Assembly (NCBI GenBank): GCA_034440575.1
Contig: JAOTOL010001558.1
Coordinates: forward strand, 1,671,501-1,735,500
DNA length: 64,000 bases
DNA from: Imbricaverruca yamaguchii
Taxonomy: Eukaryota; Arthropoda; Thecostraca; Neoverrucidae
Direction: 5' to 3'
Each line of letters begins with the position of its first letter. The stretch's first letter is position 1. Shown here piece after piece: positions 10,063 to 20,599 of this stretch. Under the pieces are notes generated by a model. It did no database searches and was not told where the DNA came from. It saw only the letters and a list, made by a program, of their open reading frames with translations. The translations under genes were made by a program, and so were the position numbers.

Positions 10063-11525
10063 GATTTCATTCTTTAATTAGACACGGATAAATATCCTTC
10101 GACATCAAAATGCTTAGCATTAATACTTCTTGTAGTTATTGTCATTGGCTTTAGGTAAGAACTTCAGTACCGGTCATTCTTTTCTCACTGGCAGCTGACT
10201 AGTTGGCAATTGTAATGCTAAGCATGACTAATTGTGCTGTGCCTTTTCTCCTTACTTTGTGTCATTTGTACCCTACTATTCACCAAGCCTTATGTCATTT
10301 GTTCATAACTTGCATCGGAGTCATAAGGTCTCAAATGACTCATTGTGATTTAAATGATTGACTTATGATTCAACTCATTTTCTTTTAAAGAAAGATGTGA
10401 TTCAACTCTCAACGCAATATATATTTTGGGGAAAAGAATCGATTCCAATCGCGACTCATCCAAAAAAACGATTGATTCATGACTATTATCGACTCAACTC
10501 GAGTCGAGTTCAACTTTGTAGCGTATATTGTTTGCATCACTAAACAAACGTACTTCCCGGTCTTGGTCAACGATGGATAACACGTCACCTGCATCTCAGG
10601 AATTCAATTTAACTTCGCGAGAGAGTCCTCATGGAACGATTTTAGACGTATTTAATAAATGCGGATAACAAGGCAACGGTATCGTAGGAAATAATTTGTC
10701 GAAATCTGAGCGGTAGAAGCGTAGGAGGCAGCTGCCGTTGTGCCTGCACGGCCTCAGCCCGTGACTGTAGGATCGTTGCTGACCTTTCCGTCAGGTATAT
10801 AACGGTAATAATGGCAGTCCGGAGGCCCGCCTGGCGCGTGGCGGGTCGTTTTTCTCTCGGTGTGGGATTTACGGAGGCGTAATTCCACCGAACACGATGC
10901 CAAAAGTGCGCATTGCAAGATCACGCGTGCTCAAGCAGGCCCAAGTAGAACTTGCGGCAATGGCGCAATGCGGTTTAGCAGCACCCGCAGGCGTAGTCAT
11001 TCAGCTCAGCACGCATTGCATGTGCTAAGGCACTAAGTAATAGAACAATGCAGCATAAGTACTGAAGTGCACAGATGGAAGCGTTGAAGCAGCGACTAAT
11101 CCAGAGCTGGCTCGCTTCGGCCAGCAGCACTTTTGAAAGCCTTCCCATGTGCAACACTCTTCGGCACTGTATAATTAGTCCAAGTGTCTTCTGCTTTGGA
11201 CGTATTGAGACAGGGGTGGCCTTTGCAGGGGCCATTGTCTGCGATTTTCATGTTGGTCCCCCATGGCGTCATAGTCCCTCTTCCAATTTTCAGAGATTGC
11301 AAGTTCAGAGCACATCCCTTCACCCAACATTGTTCTAGGCTCAGAGTATTGAGACCCGCGAAATGTCTTACATTCCTATCTTACTGCCTATTGCCTGTGC
11401 TTATTGCCTATTGCCTATTACCATATTTATCATATTTCCTACCTAAATAACTGTATCAAACGACTCCCCCAATCGTCTCCATAAATCGTGCCAGGGCTTT
11501 CGACAGGTTATTGGCCACATTGTGT
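10063..11525. other. Intron 1 DNA, no gene
   Basis: Mostly unique AT-rich sequence. A cluster of GACTCA/GATTCA words at 10320-10510 looks like a decayed simple repeat. No coding signal is seen. Confidence 0.5.
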
Positions 11526-11529
11526 CATG

Positions 11530-11948
11530 GGAGGATGCCATATAGGGCTCGGGCGCGTGCCGAGACGCGGGAGATTGCCGTCTGGGGCTCGGGCTCACGC
11601 CGAGACGTGGTCGGTAGCCGTCTGGGGCTCGGGGTGGCCTGCCGAGACGTGGGCGGTGGCCGTCTGGGGCTCGGGCTGGCCTGCCGAGACGCGGGCGGTA
11701 GCCGTCTGGGGCTCGGGCTGGCCTGCCGAGACGCGGGCGGTAGCCGTCTGGGGCTCGGGCTGCCGAGACGCGGGGCTCGGGCTGGCCTGCCGAGACGCGG
11801 GCGGTAGCCCTCTGGGGCTCGGGCTGGCGCCGAGACGCGGGCGGTAGCCGTCTGGGGCTCGGGCTGGCCTGCCGAGACGCGGGCGGTAGCCCTCTGGGGC
11901 TCGGGCTGGCGCCGAGACGCGGGCGGTAGCCGTCTGGGGCTCGGGCGG
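11530..11948. repeat. Minisatellite, about 42-base unit, GC-rich
   Basis: Ten or so copies with the words CTGGGGCTCGGGCTGGCC, TGCCGAGACGCGGGCGGTAG and CCGT, with unit lengths varying through small deletions. All three frames on both strands are nearly free of stops. Intronic in the channel gene. Confidence 0.95.
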
Positions 11949-12449
11949 GCTGGTGAAGGTCCCTGTGGCGCACACGGGCCTCGGCCAGTATCCGCCGACC
12001 GCCACGCCTCTGGTGCCTCTTCGCCCAGCGGGTGCACTATCTCGCTATTTACTCTGTCACCGCCGAATGTGCATAAGCCGGTTTAACGTACGATAGGCCT
12101 GAAGTCAACGTCACGAAACGCTAGGTTCTTCTTCCTCTTCTTCTGGATTCCTAGCATTGCGTTGGTCATTATCCAAGACGTACACGACCAGCTAAAATAC
12201 GTGCACCATTGGGCCAACTGCAGAATGCCGTGGTGCATTTAGACAACAGACTCCTGCATTGAGACTTCAGAAGTAATTTTAATAATTGCATCATTTTATT
12301 TATGAAGTACGATAGTAATCGAGAAATGTGCAGCTATGTGCACCGGCACAAATATTCTGGTAGATGAATTACCTTTCCTCCTCCGCCAGATTTATCCGCA
12401 TTGCAGCACACTGCGTTCCTGTTACACCAAGTAGATTAATGCCCAGACA
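11949..12449. other. No gene recognised
   Basis: The 100 bases after the repeat are GC-rich and open on both strands, but I see no reliable exon. The rest is AT-rich intronic DNA. Confidence 0.4.
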
Positions 12450-13505
12450 TAAAGACATAAAAGATTAGTGCAACTATGAGCCACAAGGGCCCTTCTTGGT
12501 TGCACTCTGTACACTGAACCAGTTGCCCACCAAATATGTCAATCAGCCCTCCCTGTAATACTGAAAAGCAAGCCCTCTATTCATATAATGATTGTTTATG
12601 CTGTTTTTAAAGATGTTCAGTGTGCTGCTACTGACGATGTTTTCTGGCAGCTGGTTCCAGTGTTCCACTACCCTGTTGGTGAAGAAAGTTTGCCTTAACC
12701 TTGTTCTGCTGTGGTTAACTTTAATTTTGAATTTATGACCTCTAATTGCATCATTTCTGTTAAATTCAAACATTTCCCCAAGGTATCCCCTCTCCAGACC
12801 ATGGACAAATTTGAAGACCTCGATGAGATCTCCTCTCAGCCTTCTATATCTAAGTGAAAACATTAAATTTCTTCAATCTTTCCTCATATGCCAGGTTGCT
12901 TATGCCATTAACCATTTTTGTAGCCCTCTTTTGTACTCTCTCTAAAAGCCAACAATCTTTTTCATGGCTAGGAGACCAAGCTTGGATGCAGTAATCCAAA
13001 TGTGGCCTGACGTATGCACAGTAAAGCTTCCTGATCACTTCCTCACTTCTGTATGATACATTCCTATTTATTGCCCCGAGCATTCTCAGTGCCTTCTTCC
13101 TGGCTTCCTTGGTCTGTTCTGATGCCCCCAGTTTTGTGTTTAGAATAACACCTAAATCCTTCTCCTGTTGAGTCACTGGTAGCACTTGGCCACCTATCAA
13201 GTATGGAGCCTTCATATGCTGCTTACCTACATGCATGATTTTGCACTTATCAAAGTTAAATTTCATTTGCCATTCTTCGGACCACTTCACAAGTTCGTCT
13301 AAGTCTTTTTGCAGCGAGATATGCTCATCCTGACCTGTTATTGCCCTAAAGACCTTCAAATCATCCGCAAATTTCAAAACTTTACTGCTTAGGCCACTTT
13401 CAATGTTATTTACAAATATAATGAGCAGTAATGGCCCTAGTACTGACCCCTGGGGGACTCCACTAAGAACATTTTGCCATGATGACTTTGTACCATATCA
13501 GGAAC
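12450..13505 (-). mobile_element. CR1-like LINE, 5' truncated, broken ORF2
   Basis: The minus strand encodes the C-terminal half of a non-LTR reverse transcriptase. In order there is the SGVPQGSVLGPLL block (about 13470-13420), the FADD catalytic box (KFADDLKVF, about 13385-13355; FADD is a common YADD variant), EWQMKFNFDKCKIMHVGK, and the tail of the CR1/jockey group (RKKALRMLGAINR, YVRPHLDYCIQAWSP, LERVQKRATKMV). A one-base frameshift near 12860 separates this from the final block (RYRRLRGDLIEVFK, HWNQLPENIV). The 5' part is missing beyond 13505. The 3' UTR is at about 12450-12540 and ends in TTATGTCTT-type repeats. It lies in intron 1 of the channel gene. Confidence 0.92.
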
Positions 13506-13509
13506 ACAA

Positions 13510-14320
13510 GTATCAGGAACACAAGTAGCATCCCATTACATCTGTAACCGCACCGGAGAAGCCTGCTGAATAAATCAATACGGCTCTGCAACACCTGCTT
13601 CATATACATTTTTACTACTTACAACTTACACCAAAATTTTGCTTTATGGAAAAGGCTAATGGAGCACCAACACCACACAAAGTATACACGTCCCCAGGTG
13701 AACGTCTACATCGTTGGCAATAAAAAAAAATGTGGTCCTTCGGAAAGGAAGCCACACGGAGGGGAATGGGGGCGTGCCATGGTATACCGGACCATGACAC
13801 GACATGCTCACGCGATCGTGCCAAGGCGCCAATTGGTGTCGCACGCTTGTGCGCTTATGGGGACGAGAGGTGGTGCGCCCACCTCGCCTAGCACATCGTG
13901 ATCAGATGTGATCAGATGACAGACGTGGCCGCACAACACACCGTGCGGCCGCATCTGTCAAACTTGCACAGTCATTGCCGGCTCGGTCTCAGGTGTCTGG
14001 TCGGGTGGGGCGAAGGTCGGCCGGCGAGCCGTTCTACGCCAGCCTTGCGACGAGCGAGTTCACGGCGGTGCACGCACGTTTCGTGACACGGACAACTAGC
14101 GCAGTACAGTGTCGAATGCCGGATGAACGTGTCCGCCGTGGGCTCGCCGTCACTGGCGGCTCGGTCTCAGGCGACTGGGGGGGGGGGCTGGGACGTGAGT
14201 TGGCCGCCGAGCCGTTCCACGCCAGCGTTTACAGCGAGCGAACCCGCGGCGCGTTTCTCGCTACGGGCAACTAGCGCAGTACAGTGTCGAATGCCGGATA
14301 AATGTGTCTCGGCGGTTGTG
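13510..14320. other. Intron 1 DNA, partly duplicated
   Basis: A segment at about 13960-14115 is repeated, diverged, at about 14150-14300; both contain GCAGTACAGTGTCGAATGCC. No coding signal is seen. Confidence 0.5.
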
Positions 14321-14321
14321 G

Positions 14322-14735
14322 CCGGTGCGGGTTGTCGGCCGTCAGTCGGACCGGCGCGGGTTGTCGGCCGTCAGTCGGACCGGCGCGGGTTGTCGGCCGT
14401 CAGTCGGACCGGCGCGGGTTGTCGGCCGTCAGTCGGACCGGCGCGGGTTGTCGGCCGTCAGTCGGACCGGCGCGGGTTGTCGGCCGTCAGTCGGACCGGC
14501 GCGGCTTGTCGGCCGTCAGTCGGACCGGCGCGGGTTGTCGACCGTCAGCCGGACCGGCGCGGGTTGTCGGCCGTCAGTCGGACCGGCGCGGGTTGTCGGC
14601 CGTCAGTCGGACCGGCGCGGGTTGTCGGCCGTCAGTCGGACCGGCGCGGGTTGTCGGCCGTCAGTCGGACCGGCGCGGGTTGTCGGCCGTCAGTCGGACC
14701 GGCGCGGGTTGTCGGCCGTGAGTCGGAGCCGATAG
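14322..14735. repeat. Minisatellite, 29-base unit, GC-rich
   Basis: About 14 near-identical copies of GTCAGTCGGACCGGCGCGGG followed by TTGTCGGCC. Each unit holds several CpG. All three plus frames read through. Confidence 0.97.
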
Positions 14736-14739
14736 GCGG

Positions 14740-15937
14740 GCCGCACGACCCATCGATCGGTGGGCGCCGGCCACAGGGCGGGTGCGTGACGGACCGACGG
14801 GCGGCCGGCCCGCCTCCGGCCGGCGGCGTGCCGCGTGGCTGATGGGAAACTCGGGGCTCACGACGAGTTCGCATGCTTTTGTTTGTCACAAAAACGCACC
14901 TCGGTGTCGTCACCGGAAATAACTGGGACTTCCGTCAACTTTGAGAGCCGACGTAGCCCCGCCCAAGGGCGAAGTTGGCAGAATGCTCGCATATTTATTG
15001 CTTGCTGTGTTTAGTTGAGTAGAGTGGATATTTGCATGGCTATTTGTTGTAATTGCCAATTAAAGAACGCTTATTGCTTGTGTTCATCGCCTTGTATTTC
15101 ACCATTGAAACACCTTGTATTTCGCTTTGTATAGGAGGAGCTTTCTCACTAATGGTCATGAGCAAGACTGTCAAATTTTCGATCTTGATTGAAAATAGTC
15201 ATACTGGAATTCCACCATAACACATCTGATGCACCGCATACGTGTGTGATGCTCGGCACATGCTGCAATGGCCGATACATGGAACAAAGATATACGGGAA
15301 AATAGTGCGTTTGATTCACACAAGTCTTCGTTTGATCTAGATGACATAATAATGAAAGCCACCATCCGAGTGGGAAATTTAGAGTGACCTGTGACGTCAT
15401 AGGCCAGAGACTGAAGTTATAAGTCGTCATAAATAATGGGTCTTTCAGAAGATGTACGACTTCAAGGAAGAATTGAGGCTCTTCACTGTTGTCGAATTTT
15501 GTTCAATGATCGGCCGACTGCTGGCCACATTCTGAGATTGGTGGTGGTGGTTCCAAGAACCGACCATGCCCAGTCACAGTAGGTGACGGATCACGATTAA
15601 TCTGGAAAAAGTTAGTCATTAATCTTGTCACCTGGATCGTTCTCCTAGCCATAAAATTATCGTCTCGTTTTCCTTGGTATTTGAATGAGTAGTGCTGAGT
15701 TGTTGATGGACCTGAGTTTGTTGATACAATATCCAAAGCTGATAGAAGTGTACACAAAGGAATTGCTGATGATACATAGATAAAGCAAATTGTCATCTTC
15801 GAATTAGATGGCTCAGCAGTTCACGTCCTCTTCACATCCATGATACCAATTTGTAAATCCAATTCTGGATATCGTCGTGCATCTCGTGGATGCTCACCAT
15901 TCAAGCATACCTACAGTCTATCAACATCACATCCCAG

Positions 15938-15944
<7 letters not shown>
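14740..15944. other. Intron 1 DNA, no gene
   Basis: GC-rich to about 14900, then AT-rich. Nothing recognised. Confidence 0.5.

Positions 15945-15977
<33 letters not shown>
15945..15977. repeat. (AT)n microsatellite
   Basis: About 16 AT dinucleotides. Confidence 0.98.
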
Positions 15978-15980
<3 letters not shown>

Positions 15981-17573
15981 AAATGACTATGGCATACAGC
16001 GTTACGCTAATAGTAAAGACGTCGATGATCAGTTCGTTTATCCCATGACAGAAAACTACTCGTATAATTTTCGTATGAGGAGGTCTGCTCAGGTAACTGC
16101 GTACGGCCAGCCAGTACAATGATGCGTCAACATTAACCCGCGCCGTCTTTCCGGTCAAGTCCTCACACTCCGTCTCAGGGGGAGGGCGGCTGAAGACCCC
16201 TCCTCTAAAATCCAAACTAAGCATCGCACGAAAACGAAAGAGGTGTCATCGGAAAGCGCTCGACTAGTAGGGTCCGGGTCCACCCTCCAAAACAATTTTC
16301 CCCCAGAAGTGATCTCACTAGGGAGGATAGATTTTCACGACTTTTCACGACTTGCATTATGTTTTTGACTCTGGGGAGTTCATTTTGTGGGATATATGAA
16401 GAAAGAAAAAATATTTGGAATGAGAAAAGGACAGCGAAATCGACCAGTGCTATAATGCTTTTGGACCCCAAAAATTAAAATTAAAATATTTTTAGAAATT
16501 TCAAAATTTGAGTTTTCAAGTTTTCTTTAATTTTCCTTTCCCGATGGGTAGAGTAGACCGCGAAACGTTGTTGGAAGTCAACTTGCCCTAATAAACAATG
16601 CTTACTTTAGCCAGAATCCTGTATTTGAACTGCAATTTGGCAAATACGCAAAATGTATGTAGTCGAAAGCAAAAAAAAAATCACTCAAACGTTTTGTTGC
16701 ATCCGTAAGCAAAAGTTGAAAGTTTCATTAAAATATCTGTATTCGTTAAAGTGTGACGACTGGTTGAACTTTTTTGGAGGTGACCTCACTTGACCTTGAC
16801 TAACTCATTGACACTAGATGACCTGACCTAAAAATTTTGAGTCAGCATGTCAAATTGATGTGGGAAAAGTTATGCTAAATTTGGGCGCGCTGTCGTGCGC
16901 CGTTCGTCCGCTATCCGCGAAAAACCTGATGGGCTGACGGTTGAAGACCCCCCGAGACGGGACGGGTTAACATAGTGATTGTTGTAACAGTCTTATGTCA
17001 AAAATTACACGTGAACTTTGCACAACATACTAAAAGGATACCAGTTGCCCAAAAGCCCGAAGCGCTGCTGACTTTAATTGTCGGCTCCCAGAGAACAAGG
17101 ATAAACCTCAACTAGTCAATGGCCCTGATCTTTACTTCAGCTGAGCTCATATTTCACCCTGTAGGCTTTACCCGAAGGTTTGAGTTCAGGACGTTCAGAA
17201 CCTACTCATTACCAGAGAATTGGCAAGCCGCTAGCACCCCCTATGCTAGCCTCGTAGCCTATAAGGCATGTCCAGCTAGCGGCAAGCATTTTACAGGCAG
17301 CTACTGTTACACAGGCTTCGAAGCTGGACTGTGCACTGGTGAAGAATAAAACCATTTTCTGCATTAATATGATTCCCAGAAGCATGGCTGCGATTATCAA
17401 GATATGATGACAGCCTATGCAGCTGCGTGTGCACTCTCGGAATGGCCAGGTACCTCATCAGGCTCATCACATTCGTAACTATTGATAGTTAAATTATAGT
17501 GCCTATGGATAGTAATAATAGTAGAATATAAATCAATATTCATATACACGGGCGCTTAGATTGGGCGCATATG
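15978..17573. other. Intron 1 DNA apart from the dispersed repeat
   Basis: No coding signal. AT-rich, with scattered short homopolymers. Confidence 0.4.
16480..16960 (+). repeat. Dispersed repeat, copy 1 (partner at 37090-37660)
   Basis: It shares with the second copy an AT-rich AAATTTT/TTTCAAAA stretch, the exact words TTTTGGAGGTGACCTCACTT and GACC, and an end with GCGCGCTG...CCGCTATC(G)CGCG. Family unknown. TGACCT-CACT-TGACCT forms a direct repeat with a four-base spacer. Confidence 0.65.
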
Positions 17574-17736
17574 TTGGTTGGTTATTGGTTGTACGACACA
17601 TCGACCGTTGTCATGTAGCGTCGCCAATCTCACACGCCGACTGGCCGCGGGCGAAGAGTAGCGACAGGTGAGACCCTAACCCACAACATTTCGATTGTGG
17701 GACGGGCAACTTACCCCTAGACTACTCATCCCCTGG
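17574..17736 (-). mobile_element. SINE family B copy
   Basis: On the minus strand: head GGGATGAGTAGTCTAGGGGT, B-box GGGTTAGGGTCTCACC, then CTGTCGCTACTCTTCGCCCG, GGCGTGTGAGATTGGCGACG and the tail GTCGTACAACCAATAACC. The match to the copies at 39441 and 39894 is close. Confidence 0.88.
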
Positions 17737-17884
17737 GCGCACATGTATCTGATCCGACCCACCGGGTGTCAGATACCCGTAGTCAAGATACCCGACGCCT
17801 CGTTGTGAAGTCCTACGATACCCATTGTCGTCTCGCGTCTCGTCGACAGCGGTGCAGGCCTTCACTATTCCAACAGCCTGTATC

Positions 17885-17972
17885 TCTGAGTGTCCAGAGT
17901 GCAACCAAGAAGGGGCCTTGTGGCTCATAATTGCACTAATATCTTATGTCTTTATGTTTTATGTCTTTTCTC
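17885..17972 (+). mobile_element. 3' tail of the CR1-like LINE, fragment
   Basis: CAGAGTGCAACCAAGAAGG, then GGCTCATAATTGCACTAAT and TTATGTCTTTATGTTTTATG match, in the opposite orientation, the 3' UTR of the LINE at 12450-12540. It is a severely 5'-truncated insertion ending in the same TTATGTCTT-type repeats. Confidence 0.8.
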
Positions 17973-17979
17973 GAAGTTG

Positions 17980-18690
17980 GAAATTACGGTACCGAGAAGC
18001 GACCAAGTGCTCCGGAACCACGCGCCGGCCACCGCGTCCAGCAGTCCAGACTGCCAACTGCCGGCGCGCCGTCAGCCTTGTCGCTGTCGCCGGCACTGTC
18101 TGCCTCGTTAGCACACACAGACGGCCAGTCTTCAGTTGCGATAAACAAAGCAGCACTCAGGGTCGCGGCCGTATGGACAGAGCGTCTCGGCTCTCGTCTC
18201 GGTGCGTACTCGGTCCGCAGTTTAGTGTTGGAGCCGACCGCTGCAGTCTGCACGTGCACACGTCGCTGCTAATTAGACCGGACGTCCCTCAGCGGGGGAA
18301 ATACCGGGACGTCTGCATTTCAGTTCCGACGAGGCAGAGCCCCACCGCGCTTCTTGCGCGCTGCGGCCCGGGCGACCGAATGACCTCGGTCGGTTGCCAT
18401 AGCTCCGGTCGCATGCGTCGGCAGATCGATCGAAAGGCAGCGTGCGACCACATATCCGGCCCAGTTTGTTTTCCGGATACCTCATCCCAACGAGGCCTGG
18501 TATTCTTGACCCCAATGTGATCGTTGTCATGGTAACTGCGACCGCTACAATGCGTGGCGAGAGCCGACGACAGACGTATTTTGTCCATCGCATCCATCGC
18601 GGGCCTTCGTAATACATACACAGGCGCACAGCAACATAAGTTCCTACGTACCACTTAGAGCACATGTAAGTACGTCTAGTGCACAGCCAT
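17980..18690. other. CpG-rich intron 1 DNA, no gene
   Basis: CpG-rich to about 18540, with overlapping open frames on both strands and no recognisable motif. Confidence 0.4.
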
Positions 18691-18696
18691 GTACCC

Positions 18697-19060
18697 GCCT
18701 GGCTACGCACCTACCTGGCACACAGCCATGTACTCGTTTGATGCATGGCTACCCACCCACCTGGCTACCCACCCACACACCTGGCTACCCGCTCACACAC
18801 CTGGCTACCCGCCCACCCACCTGGCTACCCACCCACACACCTGGCTACCCACCCACACACTTGGCTACCCGCTCACCCACCTGGCTACCCACCCACACAC
18901 CTGGCTACCCGCCCACCCACCTGGCTACCCGCCCACCCACCTGGCACACAGGTAGCCACTCGCCTGATACTCGGGTACCACCCACCTGACGAACGAGTAT
19001 CCACCATCTAGTATACGAGTACCTACCTGGTACACAACTACCCACCCACCTGGTACACAG
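18697..19060 (-). repeat. Minisatellite of the exon 1 donor (about 20-24 base unit)
   Basis: On the minus strand the exon 1 donor GTGTACCAG / GTGGGTGGGTAG is followed by about 16 units built on (T/G)(A/G)(G/C)CCAGGTGGGTGGG(C/T)(G/A)GGTAG. The copies nearest the exon still read TGTGTACCAGGTAGGT. The distal ones read TAGCCAGGTGGGTGGGCGGG. Most units keep a consensus CCAG/GTGGGT or CCAG/GTGTGT donor. Confidence 0.9.
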
Positions 19061-19293
19061 GCGTAGCTTCGCATGAACCGGCCGATGTGCGCGGTCAGCT
19101 GCTGCTTCAGCAGGTCCTCCTGCGGCTGCTCCAGGTAGCTGAAGACGCACGCACCCAGCGCCACGTACAGCAGGTAGAGCAGCGTGTAGGTGGCCAGCAG
19201 ACAGCTGCTGCGGCGCACACACAGACAGCGGCGCACGTGCGCGCGCTGGCCGGGCGAGTCGAGCGTCGAGTACGGCCCGTCCGGCGTAGACAT
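19050..19293 (-). CDS. K2P potassium channel (TWIK type), exon 1: start, M1, cap
   Basis: The ATG at 19293-19291 sits in GACC-ATG, with A at -3. There are 81 codons and one base to the donor CCAG/GTGGGT at 19050/19049. A short cytoplasmic N-terminus (MSTPDGPYSTLDSPGQR) leads to an Arg/Cys patch, M1 (LLYLLYVALGACVFSYLEQP) and the first cap helix (QEDLLKQQLTAHIGRFMRSY). A Cys in SYACVP aligns with the cap Cys of KCNK1 that bonds the two subunits. The E-x-P/QP-x-EDLL pattern is typical of KCNK1 and KCNK6. The whole gene covers about 15.8 kb with five exons. The family makes dimeric background K+ channels of the plasma membrane. No upstream acceptor is seen, so this is taken as the first coding exon. 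Confidence 0.9.
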
Positions 19294-19559
19294 GGTCGGC
19301 GGCCGGCTAGGTCAGCGCTGATGCGTCGCCACAAGCTCCGGCGCCGTCGCCCACTCGGCCCGTGTGCCGCTACGGACGCAGACGGCGAGCTACAGGCTGG
19401 CCGATGTGGACGCAGGACAAACACCTCCGTGTTCCGAGCGCGGGGTGGAGTTGTGCGCGTCCAAGCTGCGGCGGCCGACGTCGGCGCGCGGGTCCGACTG
19501 CTGGTGTGGAGATGGCTCCGCCCGCGCCGGGGGCGTCCCTACAGGGTGACCCCGCCCGA

Positions 19560-20260
19560 GGCGGAGGTGACCTCACGAGGTGGTGGTGCCCACCACAGGG
19601 AGTGGCTTCACCAAGTGGCCCCTCCCACAACGGGTGTGTCCTCACCAAGTGGCCCGCGCACGGTAAGGGTGTCCTCACGAAGGGACCACACCCACACTAA
19701 GAATCGTGCTCACGAGATGGCTCCGCCCATGGCAGGGACTTCCGCACGAGGTGGTCCCGCTCACGCCAGGGAGTCCGCACGAGGTGGTCCCGCTCACGCC
19801 AGGGAGTCCGCACGAGGTGGTCCCGCTCACACCAGGGAGTCCGCACGAGGTGGTCCCGCTTACACCAGGGAGTCCGCACGAGGTGGTCCCGCTTACACCA
19901 GGGAGTCCGCACGAGGTGGTCCCGCTCACGCCAGGGAGACCGCACGAGGTGATCCCGCACACACCAGGGAGACCGCACGAGGTGGCCCGCTACACCAGGA
20001 AGCGTGCTCACCTGGTCTCACCCTCACCAGGGAGTATCCTCAGGAGGTGGCCCGCTACACCAGGAAGCGTGCTCACGTCGTCTCACCCCCACCAGGGAGT
20101 GTCCTCACGAGGTTGCCCGCCATACCAGGGAGTATCCTCAGGAGGCACTACACCAGGAAGCGTCCTCACGTCGTCCCACCCCCACCAGGGAGTGTCCTCA
20201 CGAGGTGGCCCGCCTACACCGAGGAGTGCCCGCAGTGTGGCCCAGTCCGCGGCAGGGACG
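19560..20260. repeat. Minisatellite, 33-base unit, upstream of the channel gene
   Basis: About 20 copies built on CCGCACGAGGTGGTCCCGCT, CACGCCAGGGAGT, with later copies (20000-20260) mixed with CTACACCAGGAAGCGTGCTC. On the minus strand each unit holds CCCTG/GTGTGAGC or CCCTG/GCGTGAGC, which looks donor-like. It lies in the 5' flank or a 5' intron of the channel gene. Confidence 0.92.
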
Positions 20261-20276
20261 TCCCGACGAGGTTCCC

Positions 20277-20400
20277 TCGTCCACACCGGGCAGGGCCGTC
20301 ACCAGGTCAGTCGACTTGAGGAGCTGGAGCTCGCTGTGACGACGGCGCCGCTGTGTGCCGCGCGGGACGACCTCACTAGCTGTGTCTGCAGCTGTCGGAC
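20277..20400 (-). other. Possible upstream exon (weak)
   Basis: On the minus strand CAGCTGCAG (possible acceptor) opens a frame reading SEVVPRGTQRRRRHSELQ, then LLKSTDLVTALPG, with a possible donor CCCG/GTGTGG before the 33-base array. It could be a 5' exon seeding that array. No family is recognised and it does not splice in frame to a known acceptor. Confidence 0.2.
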
Positions 20401-20450
20401 GACCGCCACTCGTCTGTCGGTCGTGGGCAGCTGTGCCGACTAGTGCTGAC

Positions 20451-20594
20451 CAGAGCCGACCAGAGCCGACCAGAGCCGACCAGAGCCGACCAGAGCCGAC
20501 CAGAGCCGACCAGAGCCGACCAGAGCCGACCAGAGCTGGCCGGAGCTGACCAGAGCCGACCAAAGCCGACCAGAGCTGGCCGGAGCTGACCACC
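20451..20594. repeat. 10-base repeat CAGAGCCGAC
   Basis: About 13 copies, the first nine perfect and the last few changed to CAGAGCTGGC or CGGAGCTGAC. Confidence 0.97.
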
Positions 20595-20599
20595 CGGCC

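Noticed and set aside
14322..14735. Regular 29-base repeats as a CRISPR array
   Set aside because: The repeats are contiguous with no unique spacers and sit in a eukaryotic intron. The same applies to the other arrays in the window.
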